Shown: piece by piece, positions 1 to 8,374 of the stretch
How the letters are laid out: each line of letters starts with the position of its first letter
Numbering within the stretch: position 1 is the first letter of the stretch
DNA from: a bacterium
Lineage (GTDB): Bacteria > Hydrogenedentota > Hydrogenedentia > Hydrogenedentiales > SLHB01
Assembly (NCBI GenBank): GCA_024231375.1
Contig: JAAEQP010000270.1
Location: forward strand, 1 to 22,427
DNA length: 22,427 nt
Direction of reading: 5' to 3'
Translations under genes and position numbers: made by a program
The notes under the pieces: model-generated
The model's input: the letters and a program-made list of their open reading frames with translations, nothing else
Told to the model about the DNA's origin: nothing
Databases searched by the model: none

Positions 1-1023
1 ACAACGCTGGTAGAGATTGCCGGGAATTACCTTGAGGTATTCGGTGGGAACGCGCCCGTCTTCGAGTCCCATGCGCACGCCGGGGGCGAAAAGGATGGGT
101 TTGGGAGAATCGGCCCGCACAGAACGCGCGAAGGCGACGAAACTCTCGTCCATGACACCGCTGTAGGTTGTCTCGGGTCCGACGAACACGGGGAGTCCGG
201 GGCTGTAGAGGCCTTCGATCATGGCGTTGTACCACATCTGATTCGTGTAGAGGATGAAGCCGAGAATGACGTTGGGGCGGCGCGCGTGTACAAGGTCGCG
301 CAGCTCACGAGCTAAGGCGACGATACAGTCGTATTGCCACTGTTCGTAGGCAGGGATCAAGGCGCTCGTTTCGAGCCATTCCTTGCGTGTCTGAACGGAG
401 TCCAACCCAGCCGGAGCCTGTTTCCCGGTCTCGTCAAGGAAGCGTTGAAACGCGTAGGCGCCGTAGTCGGGGCCGCCCGGCGACCAGCCATGTATGGTAT
501 ACATTTCCGGGTCGACAATCACCGCGTCGAGGGCGTAGGCATCGCCGTCGAGGAGGTCGAGGGCGCGATCTACGCGCTGGATGATCGAGCGCCGCCAGAA
601 GACGGGATCGATGGGCGATGGCGCACGGCCGTCATTGTGCCGGGCCGGATTGTCCTGAAATCCCACGGCGGCCGTCTGGTGTTGCGCCGCGATATCGAGA
701 CAGTGGAAGTAGCGGAGTCCCGCTTCTTTCGCTTTGCGAGAGGTGTCGCGCAGGGCCTTGAGGGCTGCGCCGTCGCCCTCGTACAACGGCTCGGCGGCCG
801 TCGATGAATCGTAGTCCACAACGGCGCCGAGTTCGATGCGCGGCATGACGGCGTTCATGCCCGCGGCACGCATGGAATCATAGTGGTCGAGGGTGGGAGG
901 CCCCCACCCCATACGGATGTTGTCGCGCATCACCCAGGCGATGGCCTCGTTGACGGGTTCCTCAGCTGCCGTGGCAGGAAGAACAAGTAGAACGGCAAGG
1001 GCCGCTGCTGCTAGGAATCTCAT
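1..1023 (-). CDS. Exported protein, probable TIM-barrel hydrolase, 3' end cut by window edge
   Basis: Reading the minus strand from an ATG at 1023 gives 341 codons with no stop up to the window edge, so the gene is partial at its C-terminus. A GGAGG ribosome binding site (plus positions 1030-1034) lies 6 nt before the ATG. Residues 1-20 form a signal peptide with an alanine-rich, leucine-rich core ending TAA. The mature part alternates hydrophobic strands with helices, as in a (beta/alpha)8 barrel. Strand-end acidic motifs are IVDPEMY (E173) and VGPETTY (E284), spaced roughly like the acid/base and nucleophile glutamates of clan GH-A glycosidases. I do not recognise an exact family, so the hydrolase call is inference from the fold pattern and the carbohydrate-active neighbours. 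It is transcribed away from the DUF3465 gene. Confidence 0.75.
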   Translation of the reverse strand, partial: MRFLAAAALAVLLVLPATAAEEPVNEAIAWVMRDNIRMGWGPPTLDHYDSMRAAGMNAVMPRIELGAVVDYDSSTAAEPLYEGDGAALKALRDTSRKAKEAGLRYFHCLDIAAQHQTAAVGFQDNPARHNDGRAPSPIDPVFWRRSIIQRVDRALDLLDGDAYALDAVIVDPEMYTIHGWSPGGPDYGAYAFQRFLDETGKQAPAGLDSVQTRKEWLETSALIPAYEQWQYDCIVALARELRDLVHARRPNVILGFILYTNQMWYNAMIEGLYSPGLPVFVGPETTYSGVMDESFVAFARSVRADSPKPILFAPGVRMGLEDGRVPTEYLKVIPGNLYQRC

Positions 1024-1057
1024 CCGACACCTCCGCTTGAGTTTCCGGGTTTCTTCG

Positions 1058-1063
1058 ATTGTA
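1058..1063 (-). promoter_or_regulatory. Candidate -10 element for the minus-strand partial gene
   Basis: On the minus strand a TACAAT hexamer lies 34 nt before the ATG at 1023. No good -35 box is visible 16-18 nt upstream. The same hexamer in a similar setting (after GGC) occurs in the stronger promoter at 2067-2095. Support is from the -10 box alone. Confidence 0.3.
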
Positions 1064-1148
1064 GCCTACTGAGTTGAGTGGAGGCCATTCGCTTGTGTCT
1101 CCTTGGAGCGACCGGATCCTTCATCGAGCGGATGCTGGTTTGTGAGGA

Positions 1149-1179
1149 TTGCCGTGACAAAAAGGGGATGTGCTATTCT
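1149..1179 (+). promoter_or_regulatory. Candidate extended -10 promoter for the DUF3465 gene
   Basis: TGCTATTCT at 1171-1179 is an extended -10 (TG, one base, then TATTCT). A weak TTGCCG at 1149-1154 lies 19 nt upstream. It is 49 nt before the chosen ATG at 1229, and its position supports that start over an upstream in-frame ATG at 1103. Confidence 0.35.
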
Positions 1180-1228
1180 GCCAGTCGAAAATGTGGAGTG
1201 GGGTTGCCCCGTTTCAGAAGGAGTCCTG

Positions 1229-1729
1229 ATGACCAAGACGAGAAAGGCCGCGGTCTTCATTCCCCTTCTCATTCTCGCCCTTCCGCTTCTCAAGGTGGTT
1301 TCGCCGTCTCGTGGCGCGGCGGACTACACTGTCGTCGGCGAAACCACGGTTCGCCCGAGACCTCAAGGCACATCGGCTACGCCGGTGGCCCGAGAATCCG
1401 ACAAGGTTCTCCAGGACGCCTTCAACGAACAGCAAAGCGATCTTCAGGTGCAGGGCAACGGCGTGGTTTCAGATGTATTGCCTGATGATCTGCAAGGATC
1501 ACGACACCAGCGATTCATACTGAGGCTGAGCACCGGGCAAACACTGCTGGTCGCTCACAATATCGATCTGGCGCCCCGAATCAATGAATTGAACACGGGA
1601 GATACGGTGGGTTTCTACGGTGAATACGAGTGGAACGAAGAAGGCGGCGTTATCCACTGGACGCACCGGGACCCCGGCGGACGCCACACGGATGGGTGGT
1701 TGACGCACGATGGAGCAACCTATCAGTAG
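1229..1729 (+). CDS. Exported DUF3465 family protein
   Basis: This 166-residue protein has an N-terminal signal or anchor helix (about residues 8-24). From about residue 60 it matches what I know of the DUF3465 family: LQVQGNGVV, a GSRHQRFIL segment, LLVAHNIDLAPR, GDTVGFYGEYEW, and a terminal HWTH-D-x-x-GRH-x-x-GW-x-x-H-x-G-x-x-YQ signature. The start at 1229 has AGAAGGAGT at 1216-1224 in front of it. An in-frame ATG at 1103 would add 42 residues without a ribosome binding site and would hide the signal sequence, so I rejected it. The family's biochemical role is unknown to me; the compact beta-rich, His- and Trp-rich end suggests a small binding or hydrolytic domain. It reads in the same direction as the lyase but is 423 bp away, so it is probably a separate transcript. 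Confidence 0.85.
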   Translation: MTKTRKAAVFIPLLILALPLLKVVSPSRGAADYTVVGETTVRPRPQGTSATPVARESDKVLQDAFNEQQSDLQVQGNGVVSDVLPDDLQGSRHQRFILRLSTGQTLLVAHNIDLAPRINELNTGDTVGFYGEYEWNEEGGVIHWTHRDPGGRHTDGWLTHDGATYQ

Positions 1730-2152
1730 CCGCTAGCGTGGCATCGAGTCTGCGCTTGAACCGTCTTGCGGCGCTGCTCTTTGACGACAAAGGCACGTCT
1801 GGTCTTCGCGATTCACTCACCCAGATCCCGCAGCGTCTCCAAGAGAACCAAGGGCTCCCGTCCATGAATTCACTGCCTCCCGAAGAGCTAACACGAGCCT
1901 CCGCGCAATGCATGCCCCGCTGCGTACATGCGCAGTATAGACGAACGGGGCGGCCAGAAGGTTCGGTCGCCCGGGGGCCGTGGCTCGTCGTGGTTTGCAC
2001 ACACGAGCCGGTGCTGCATGGCCGAAGGATCGAGATGGAGCGTGTGGATTCCATCGGGCCTTGGCATTGATGGACTTGGGTGAGGCGGCTACAATGCCTG
2101 AATCCCACTCGCAATTGTCGCGAGAGGGGCCGATTGGGGGTTCGCAATTCTG
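1730..2152 (+). other. Intergenic region with a promoter near its 3' end
   Basis: This is 423 bp between the DUF3465 gene and the lyase gene. Open frames on both strands have proline/arginine/serine-rich products with no recognisable domain or ribosome binding site. I see no tRNA, repeat or clear terminator. The only signal I can support is the promoter at 2067-2095. Confidence 0.5.
2067..2095 (+). promoter_or_regulatory. Sigma70-type promoter for the lyase gene
   Basis: TTGATG at 2067-2072, a 17-bp spacer, and TACAAT at 2090-2095. The -10 box ends 57 nt before the lyase ATG at 2153. Box quality and spacing make this one of the two best promoter candidates in the window. Confidence 0.55.
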
Positions 2153-5100
2153 ATGAGAACGTTTCGATGCGGAGTTATCGGCCTGATTCTAGCAGGCCCG
2201 TTCACGGTGGCCGCGGAACCGGCGCGTACGTACTATGACGAGGGCAGGCTGGGTGCTATGCGCGACAACCTCGAACGGTACGAGTGGGCGCGGGAGGAGA
2301 AGGCCGGCATTCTGGAGCGAGCCGACCGTTGGTTGGGGTACGACGACCAGCGGCTCCGCACGTTGGTCCCGCCCCCGGGGACGCCCCGGGCCGTCGTGGC
2401 CCATGTTGCAGGCGCGCCGGTCGAGGGCGACGCGCTCAACCGCAAGGGGCGGTATTCGTGGATTGTGGATTTCGATTTACCATGGAAAGTCACGTCGCCC
2501 ATCGACGGCGCGGTGTACCCGTCGAACGATTACGCGGGGTTCTTGGCAAGCGGTTGCGCGGACCGGACACTGCTGACCGGCCCGTACGCGGATGACGGTT
2601 GGGGCTGCATGGTGGAGGGATACGACAAGCCGTTCTGGTTCGTGGGGGTGTATGCACACTGGTCGGTGGTGCGACTGTTGTTGCCGGCCATCGAGGATCT
2701 CAGCAAGGCCTACTTGATCACAGAAGAGCCCCGGTATGCCCATGCGTGCGCGGTCCTGCTCTGGCAGTTGGCCGAGTACTACCCTGACTACTACTACGAG
2801 AAACAGTCGCGCTATGCCAAAGAGATCAAGCCCGACTACGTGGGGCGTTTGCTCTACCACACGTGGGAATCGCTGTACACATGTCAGACGGTGCCGCCGG
2901 CGTATGACGCGATTTGTCCGGCCATCGACGGCGACGTAGCACTGCGGGAACTGACCGGTTTGGGCGGTCCCGGACTCCGCGCGCGGATCGAGGAGCGTCT
3001 GCTGGTGACGATGGCCACCGACATCATGGACGGTTCGGGCCGGATCGCGGGAAACTACGGCATGCATCAGGTGGCGTTGCTGCGGATTGCCGCGACGCTG
3101 GCGCACCGTACGGCCTTGCCGACACGACAGACGATGGTGGATTGGGTGGTCGGCACCAACCCCGGGGCCGAAAGCTACGTAGCCCTTGGCCTGGAGGATG
3201 CCATCAACAACTTGGTGTATCGTGACGGGCATCCATTCGAGAACCCCGGATACAACACGCACTGGTGTTTGGCGATCGGCGAGATGCTTGGCGAACTGGG
3301 CGACGACGGCGCGCCGCTGTTGGCCATGCCGCGTGTACGCAATCTGTTCACGTGGCCCATTCGCATGGCTATGTTGGGAAAGTTTTCGCCTGCCTATGGT
3401 GACGGCGGCAACATCTGGAATGGCGTCATCGGCTGGGACAAACGTGTGATGGTGTCAGGATACCGTTTCTACCGCGATCCCGCGATGGCCAAGGCGTTGG
3501 TGACGCACTATGGGAATGCCGAGGTCTCGCGGGACTTGTTCGAAGAGAGCATCGAAGAGGCGATGGAGACGGCGGCCAACGAACTCACCGAACCCGTCGG
3601 AACGCGAAGTGAACTGATGCCAGGCGTGGGCTTCGGTAGTTTGCAGGCGAACAACAATGGCAATCGGGCCGGCGTTGCCACGCTGTACGGCGACTACTGG
3701 GGACACCGGCACTATGACTTGTTGAACCTGGACGTTTTCGCCCTGTTTTCGGACGGCAGCGGCTACTCACTATTGCCCGACCTTGGGTATCCGGAAACGG
3801 CCGACACGTGGGACCCGCGCCGCTACGGGTTTCTGTCACACACGATCTGCCACAACACGGTGATGGTGAACCAGACACGCCAGGAGATCCGGCGGGGGCG
3901 CCTGCACCTGTACGATCGGGGTCCTTTCGTGAAGGTGATCGAGGCATCTGCCGAGAAGGCCTACGAGGATGTCACTGACATATACCGGCGCACGTTGTTG
4001 CTGATCGACGCGGGGCCGGACAACGCCTATGCCGTGGATATCTTCCGAGTGCGGGGCGGGACACAGCACGACTGGCTGATTCATGGCACGGATGCTGCCT
4101 TCTCGAGCGGCCTCGCCCTGACGATGCCGCGCAAAGAGGGAACCCTCGCCGGACCCGGCGTGGAGTACGGCGTGTTCTACGACGACGCACGGTACGCGAA
4201 CGACAACGAAGCGCACGAACCTTACACCACGTACAGGGGAAGCGGGTTTCAGTGGCTGTTCAACGTGCAAGAGGCACCGCTGGAGGGGGTGGGCCACGTT
4301 ATGTGGAATCGCGGGCCTGTGTACCTGAAGGCGCATTTTGTGGGTTCTGCGGAGGATTCCGAAACGGTGTTCGCGTGCGACGGGATTCCTCAGCGGCGCA
4401 AGCCCTATCCCGACACGATCAAGTTCGTCGTGCGGCGACGGCAGGGGGATACGTTGGAGAGCGTGTTTGTGACGGTCTTCGAGCCGTACAAGGACACGCC
4501 GTTCGTGAGATCCGTGAAGACGCGGGCAGTGGAAGCGAAAGGCGGCGATATGCCCGTGGCGCTGGAAGTCGATTTGGGCGGCCGCAGACATCTCATCTTC
4601 AACCGCCTCGAAGGTGAAGCCGGCTCGCGGTCGCCGTTTTCCGAAGCGGAGGGGAGTAGGGACGCGCGCGTGATTGTGCTGCAAACCACATCCGGCGCCG
4701 CGGAGAAATCGTACTACCTGGACCCGTGCCCGGGTGTGGCGGGGGCCGTGGAAGGATGTCTTACAGCGCAGGTGACGTCTGTAGACTGTGAGAGAGGCAT
4801 CGTGTCCCTCGACAAACCGGTTCTGGACGATGGCGGCCCCGCGGGTGGGATCGCCCTGGTGGAGAGCGACCTTCACACCAATGCCGTGCCGGTGGCGACC
4901 GTGCTTGACGCGAGCGCGTTCAGCGTAGGCGACGACGACCTGTATGCGGGCAAGGTTCATGTAGACGAGACCAAGAGCCATGATATCGCGTTCGTCCCGA
5001 AGCAGGCGTGGTTTCTGGAAGCAGGCATGACCGTGGTGAACGAGGCCGGCGATGCGGTTGCCCGGATTACGGAGACGGTGGTTGGTAGCGGGCGCGCGAC

Positions 5101-5245
5101 GTTGTCGCACGAGGTGTCCCTTGACGATTTTCCGGACCGCGACGGCGACGGCCGCCGGTCGTGCAAGGTGGTGGTCGTTGGCCCTGGCGACCGAGTGATC
5201 CTGCATCGGGTGGAGCGTATGATTCCTGAGGAGCCGACGGGGTGA
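2153..5245 (+). CDS. Secreted heparinase II/III-family polysaccharide lyase
   Basis: The 1030-residue product begins with a signal peptide (about residues 1-21, ending VAA-EPA). Residues 60-480 are helical with many aromatic and tryptophan positions (YWxLAEYY, HTWESLYTC, NYGMHQVALLRIA, NPGYNTHWCLAIGEMLGELG), consistent with the alpha/alpha-toroid of this superfamily. The conserved segment GHRHYDLLNLDVFA follows, with H518, H520 and Y521 at the toroid/beta-sandwich junction where heparinase II/III lyases carry substrate-contacting and catalytic residues. The rest is beta-rich and ends with a D-x-D-x-DG motif (D995, D997, D999) that may bind calcium. The protein is about 250 residues longer than a typical heparinase II. 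Expected role: beta-elimination of uronic-acid glycans outside the cytoplasm. The substrate cannot be read from sequence. The sulfatase begins 67 bp downstream on the same strand, which suggests a sulfated glycan. Confidence 0.87.
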   Translation: MRTFRCGVIGLILAGPFTVAAEPARTYYDEGRLGAMRDNLERYEWAREEKAGILERADRWLGYDDQRLRTLVPPPGTPRAVVAHVAGAPVEGDALNRKGRYSWIVDFDLPWKVTSPIDGAVYPSNDYAGFLASGCADRTLLTGPYADDGWGCMVEGYDKPFWFVGVYAHWSVVRLLLPAIEDLSKAYLITEEPRYAHACAVLLWQLAEYYPDYYYEKQSRYAKEIKPDYVGRLLYHTWESLYTCQTVPPAYDAICPAIDGDVALRELTGLGGPGLRARIEERLLVTMATDIMDGSGRIAGNYGMHQVALLRIAATLAHRTALPTRQTMVDWVVGTNPGAESYVALGLEDAINNLVYRDGHPFENPGYNTHWCLAIGEMLGELGDDGAPLLAMPRVRNLFTWPIRMAMLGKFSPAYGDGGNIWNGVIGWDKRVMVSGYRFYRDPAMAKALVTHYGNAEVSRDLFEESIEEAMETAANELTEPVGTRSELMPGVGFGSLQANNNGNRAGVATLYGDYWGHRHYDLLNLDVFALFSDGSGYSLLPDLGYPETADTWDPRRYGFLSHTICHNTVMVNQTRQEIRRGRLHLYDRGPFVKVIEASAEKAYEDVTDIYRRTLLLIDAGPDNAYAVDIFRVRGGTQHDWLIHGTDAAFSSGLALTMPRKEGTLAGPGVEYGVFYDDARYANDNEAHEPYTTYRGSGFQWLFNVQEAPLEGVGHVMWNRGPVYLKAHFVGSAEDSETVFACDGIPQRRKPYPDTIKFVVRRRQGDTLESVFVTVFEPYKDTPFVRSVKTRAVEAKGGDMPVALEVDLGGRRHLIFNRLEGEAGSRSPFSEAEGSRDARVIVLQTTSGAAEKSYYLDPCPGVAGAVEGCLTAQVTSVDCERGIVSLDKPVLDDGGPAGGIALVESDLHTNAVPVATVLDASAFSVGDDDLYAGKVHVDETKSHDIAFVPKQAWFLEAGMTVVNEAGDAVARITETVVGSGRATLSHEVSLDDFPDRDGDGRRSCKVVVVGPGDRVILHRVERMIPEEPTG

Positions 5246-5298
5246 TTCGTCCGAACGGTTCTGCGATCTAGGGCTGCGGGTGCGGACCCCAGCCAAAT

Positions 5299-5304
5299 GG
5301 GAGG
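5299..5304 (+). promoter_or_regulatory. Ribosome binding site that decides the sulfatase start
   Basis: GGGAGG lies 8 nt before ATG 5313. The longer in-frame GTG start at 5280 has no comparable site and would place residues ahead of the Tat signal. A small hairpin (GGCT 5272-5275 with AGCC 5291-5294, and GGGT 5278-5281 with ACCC 5286-5289) lies just upstream. Confidence 0.6.
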
Positions 5305-5312
5305 TGTCAGGA

Positions 5313-6860
5313 ATGGCTGGTATGGGACGACGCAGCTTCTTCACGTCGTGTGCGACGGCGGCGGGCAGCTTGGCGTTGCTGGAGTCGGCGTCGGCGGCAC
5401 AGACGAGCAAGCCCGGTACGACGACGAAGGCATCGGCCGAAGCCGAAGCGTCGGCGGACGAGCGCGACCGACCCAATATCCTGCTCATCATGACCGACCA
5501 GCAGCGCGGCGATTGTCTTAGCATTGATGGGCATCCCGTTCTGTTGACGCCGACCATGGACCGCATTGCGGGGCAGGGCGTACGTTTCAATCATGCCTAT
5601 ACGACGTGCCCTTCGTGCATAGCGGCTCGTCGCTCGCTCTTGTCCGGACAATTCCCCGCCACGCACGGCATGCGGGGGTACCGCGACGGTGTTGAATGGG
5701 ATGCGCCACCCACGTTGCCGCAGGTGTTGAAGGAGAACGGCTACCACACGTATCTGGTGGGGCGCAACATGCACCAGCATCCGCCGCGCAAGCGTTATGG
5801 GTATGACCACATGGTCATCCACCGGGGCGATGACAGCGACTACGAGGAATGGTTGAGCCGAAGGCAACCGGAAGGAAGCGGAGGCTATTACGGCACGGGC
5901 GTCATGCACAACGACTGGACTGCGCGACCGTGGCACATGCCCGAGGCGTATCACCAGACCAACTGGACGGTGAACGAAGCGCTGGAGTTCCTTCGCAAGC
6001 GCGACACATCGTGTCCGTTCTTCCTGACGGTATCGTTCCTTGCCCCCCACCCCCCTTTGATTCCGCCGGCGCCGTATATGGAACGGTATCTCCGATCGGA
6101 CCTGCCGGAGCCGGTGGTCGGCGATTGGGCGGAACCGCCGGCGAACAAGGGGCTCGGACTGGGTCAGAGCGCCGACCGGGTGCAACTGGAAGGCGATGCG
6201 CTACGATCCGCGCGGGCAGCGTACTACGGCCTCATCAACCACGTTGACGATCAGATCAACCGATTGTTGAATCCGGTGACGGGCATCGATCGCATGACGG
6301 CTGGCAATACCATTGTCATCTTCACGAGCGACCATGGCGAGATGCTGGGCGACCATTACCTATGGCGCAAGATACTCCCCTACGAACCATCGGCCCGCAT
6401 CCCGTTTCTCATTCGGCCGCCGAAGCGGTCGGGCATTGCGGCAGGGACCGTGGTCGACCGGGCGGTCTGTCTCGAAGACATCATGCCCACCGTGTTGTCC
6501 ATGGCCGGCATCGAAACGCCCGAGACGGTGGAGGGAATGGACCTGTCGCCCCTAATGCGTGGGGAAGACGCGGAAGAACGCGCCTACATCCACATCGAAC
6601 ACGCACCCGTTCACCACACGCTCACGGACGGGAAGGAGAAGTACATCTGGTTCGTGAAGGACGGAAGGGAACAGTTCTTCGATATCAGTGAGGACCCGAA
6701 TGAGCTTCACGACCTGGCCGCAAAGCGCAGGCATGCGAAACGCGTGGCGCACTGGCGAACCCTACTGGTCAGAGAACTCGCCGACCGACCGGAAGGCTTC
6801 TCCGACGGCAGTTCTCTCATTCCGGGCGTACGCTATCCGGCTGTGCTTCCGGGGGGCTAG
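5313..6860 (+). CDS. Tat-exported type I sulfatase
   Basis: This 515-residue protein starts with a twin-arginine signal (GRRSFF near residue 5, then a small-residue hydrophobic stretch to about residue 29) and a low-complexity Thr/Ala/Glu linker. The alkaline-phosphatase-superfamily core opens with PNILLIMTDQQRGD, where D62 is a metal ligand. The formylglycine signature aligns as CIAARRSLLSG, so C102 is the residue expected to be converted to formylglycine. A second cysteine, C99, is close by. The second metal half-site is TSDHGEMLGDH (D340, H341), with K353 downstream. The C-terminus (KYIWFVKDGREQFFDISEDPNELHDLA) is typical of arylsulfatases. It should remove sulfate esters from a glycan, plausibly the substrate of the lyase encoded just upstream. 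The signature has Ala where most sulfatases have Pro, but it still fits the C-x-[P/A]-x-R core. Confidence 0.94.
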   Translation: MAGMGRRSFFTSCATAAGSLALLESASAAQTSKPGTTTKASAEAEASADERDRPNILLIMTDQQRGDCLSIDGHPVLLTPTMDRIAGQGVRFNHAYTTCPSCIAARRSLLSGQFPATHGMRGYRDGVEWDAPPTLPQVLKENGYHTYLVGRNMHQHPPRKRYGYDHMVIHRGDDSDYEEWLSRRQPEGSGGYYGTGVMHNDWTARPWHMPEAYHQTNWTVNEALEFLRKRDTSCPFFLTVSFLAPHPPLIPPAPYMERYLRSDLPEPVVGDWAEPPANKGLGLGQSADRVQLEGDALRSARAAYYGLINHVDDQINRLLNPVTGIDRMTAGNTIVIFTSDHGEMLGDHYLWRKILPYEPSARIPFLIRPPKRSGIAAGTVVDRAVCLEDIMPTVLSMAGIETPETVEGMDLSPLMRGEDAEERAYIHIEHAPVHHTLTDGKEKYIWFVKDGREQFFDISEDPNELHDLAAKRRHAKRVAHWRTLLVRELADRPEGFSDGSSLIPGVRYPAVLPGG

Positions 6861-8374
6861 GACTCGTCTTCCTCGGCCGCCGCAACACAGTTGTGTTTCC
6901 TCCAGTCGACGGGAGCAGTGGTTCCTGTGCGCCTGTTTTCCCACTTGATGAGCTTGGCCGACTTGCAGTGAGGCATGTGGTACACCTTCGCCGTCGATTT
7001 CGCCGACCAGACGTACTCCTGCCCGCCCGTCGCGGTCTTCGGATAATTCAGCCAGATGGGCGCCGACCATGCTCTGTCGCTGTCGTCTTGTCTTACCTTC
7101 ACGTAGAAGAACTCGGGGTCTCCCGAACAGATATACCCATCGATTGGAAGGGTTCCGTTGCCACTGTGTTCCTGCTTCTCCTGCAGACCGTCCGACGCTT
7201 CCCAATCGGTTGCCTCGTCGCGATTCTCCTGCTGGACGGTTCCGTAGTACACGCTCACTTCATACCCGGTGCCGGGTTCGCTCTGGTCCGTCACCGCCAC
7301 CGCTAGCGTCACTTCGTCCCCGGCGTCGAGAGTGACGATGCTACCCATGGGGTGTCCGTTCACGCTGAAGCGCAGGTCAAGGTCTTTGTCCTCGGTGGCG
7401 AAGGTTCTGTTGCTCCGGAAGGCTTCCAGGATATTCTCCTTCGAGAGCCCATCGCAGAGAACCCCGGTTCGGGCGTCGGTAACGTCTCCCCAGAGCCTGC
7501 AGTGGTTATCCTGCCCGGCAGTGGGACTCACGTGGAGTCCCTGCGTGAGGTAGAAGTAGTAGTCGTTCTCGCAGGCATCGTACTGGTAGTCTGGCACCTT
7601 CTTGGACTTCATCGCCGGGCCGCTGAGCATCTCAATCAACGCCACAAACCCGTCGGCGACCCGCACCATCTCCCGGAACTCGGGACCCAGGTCGCCATCG
7701 TCGATGCCATAGTCGTTGTTCATCTTCCCCTTGGTCTCGGCGCTCTGTCCGTTGTAGAAGAGATCCTTCTGAACGTCGGGATGGTTCAGTTGCACGACCG
7801 GGAGTGGCCCCGTGTCCGTCACGGATTCTCTGAGCACTTCGTAGAGCTCCGAGAAGCTTCCGTTGTCCGCGGTAATGACAGGTTCAAATTCGAAGACGTT
7901 GACGTGATTGCCTGCGGAGATGGTGGAGAACTCCTGCCCGTACAGGGCCACGAATCCGTCGTTGGTAGCCTCGCGCGCGGCACGGACCAACGACACTGTT
8001 TCGAGGGTCTCCGTCTTGGGTTGGCCGCCTTCCTTCCACTTCCGAACAAGGGTCAGCGTCTCGTTTGAGTTGTAGAGATCATGGTTGGTCGCCATCATCA
8101 GGCCATCGCGACGCTGCCCCTTTGCGCCGAACTCAGCCTTGGCATGGTTGTGCGGCGTGACCGCGAAGAAATCGAGGCCAACCGTCTTGGCGTGGCTGTA
8201 GGCCTCTTCGGGCGTGCCCAAGCCGTCAGAGATCAGTGTGTGCGCGTGCAGGAGCCCGTAGTAGGTCTTCAAGTCGTTGGGCTGCCCCCCGGAAGCCCAC
8301 GACATCGTGCATACGAGCACGATGACACCAACCCTCAGGCGGAACGGCGTGTTCTTGTTCGGCAGACTGGACAT
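6857..8374 (-). CDS. Secreted PHP-superfamily metal-dependent hydrolase with Ada-like C-terminal motif
   Basis: The 505-residue product has a signal or anchor segment at residues 12-29. The first PHP motif is LLHAHTLISDG (H43, H45, D50), followed by AVTPHNH (H75, H77), YGQEFS with E148, GNHVNVFE with H157, VVQLNHPD with H198, and a late GQDNH. Together these are the expected metal ligands of the PHP fold, and the arrangement resembles secreted CehA/McbA-type hydrolases. The C-terminus (about residues 457-498) reads VWSAKSTAKVYHMPHCKSAK and onward to a final HNC, resembling the short Ada-type metal-binding motif K-x-[YF]-H-x-x-x-C. GGGGAGGA lies just before the ATG. The gene is convergent with the sulfatase, and the stops share CTAG. 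Expected activity is phosphoester or amide hydrolysis; the substrate is unknown. Confidence 0.83.
   Translation of the reverse strand: MSSLPNKNTPFRLRVGVIVLVCTMSWASGGQPNDLKTYYGLLHAHTLISDGLGTPEEAYSHAKTVGLDFFAVTPHNHAKAEFGAKGQRRDGLMMATNHDLYNSNETLTLVRKWKEGGQPKTETLETVSLVRAAREATNDGFVALYGQEFSTISAGNHVNVFEFEPVITADNGSFSELYEVLRESVTDTGPLPVVQLNHPDVQKDLFYNGQSAETKGKMNNDYGIDDGDLGPEFREMVRVADGFVALIEMLSGPAMKSKKVPDYQYDACENDYYFYLTQGLHVSPTAGQDNHCRLWGDVTDARTGVLCDGLSKENILEAFRSNRTFATEDKDLDLRFSVNGHPMGSIVTLDAGDEVTLAVAVTDQSEPGTGYEVSVYYGTVQQENRDEATDWEASDGLQEKQEHSGNGTLPIDGYICSGDPEFFYVKVRQDDSDRAWSAPIWLNYPKTATGGQEYVWSAKSTAKVYHMPHCKSAKLIKWENRRTGTTAPVDWRKHNCVAAAEEDES

Noticed and set aside
5280..5312. GTG start for the sulfatase
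   Set aside because: No ribosome binding site, it would place 11 residues before the Tat signal, and the ATG at 5313 has GGGAGG at ideal distance.
3836..5590. 584-codon open frame on the minus strand across the lyase gene
   Set aside because: It is antisense to a clearly recognisable lyase, has arginine/histidine-rich low-quality sequence with no domain, and exists because of the high GC content.
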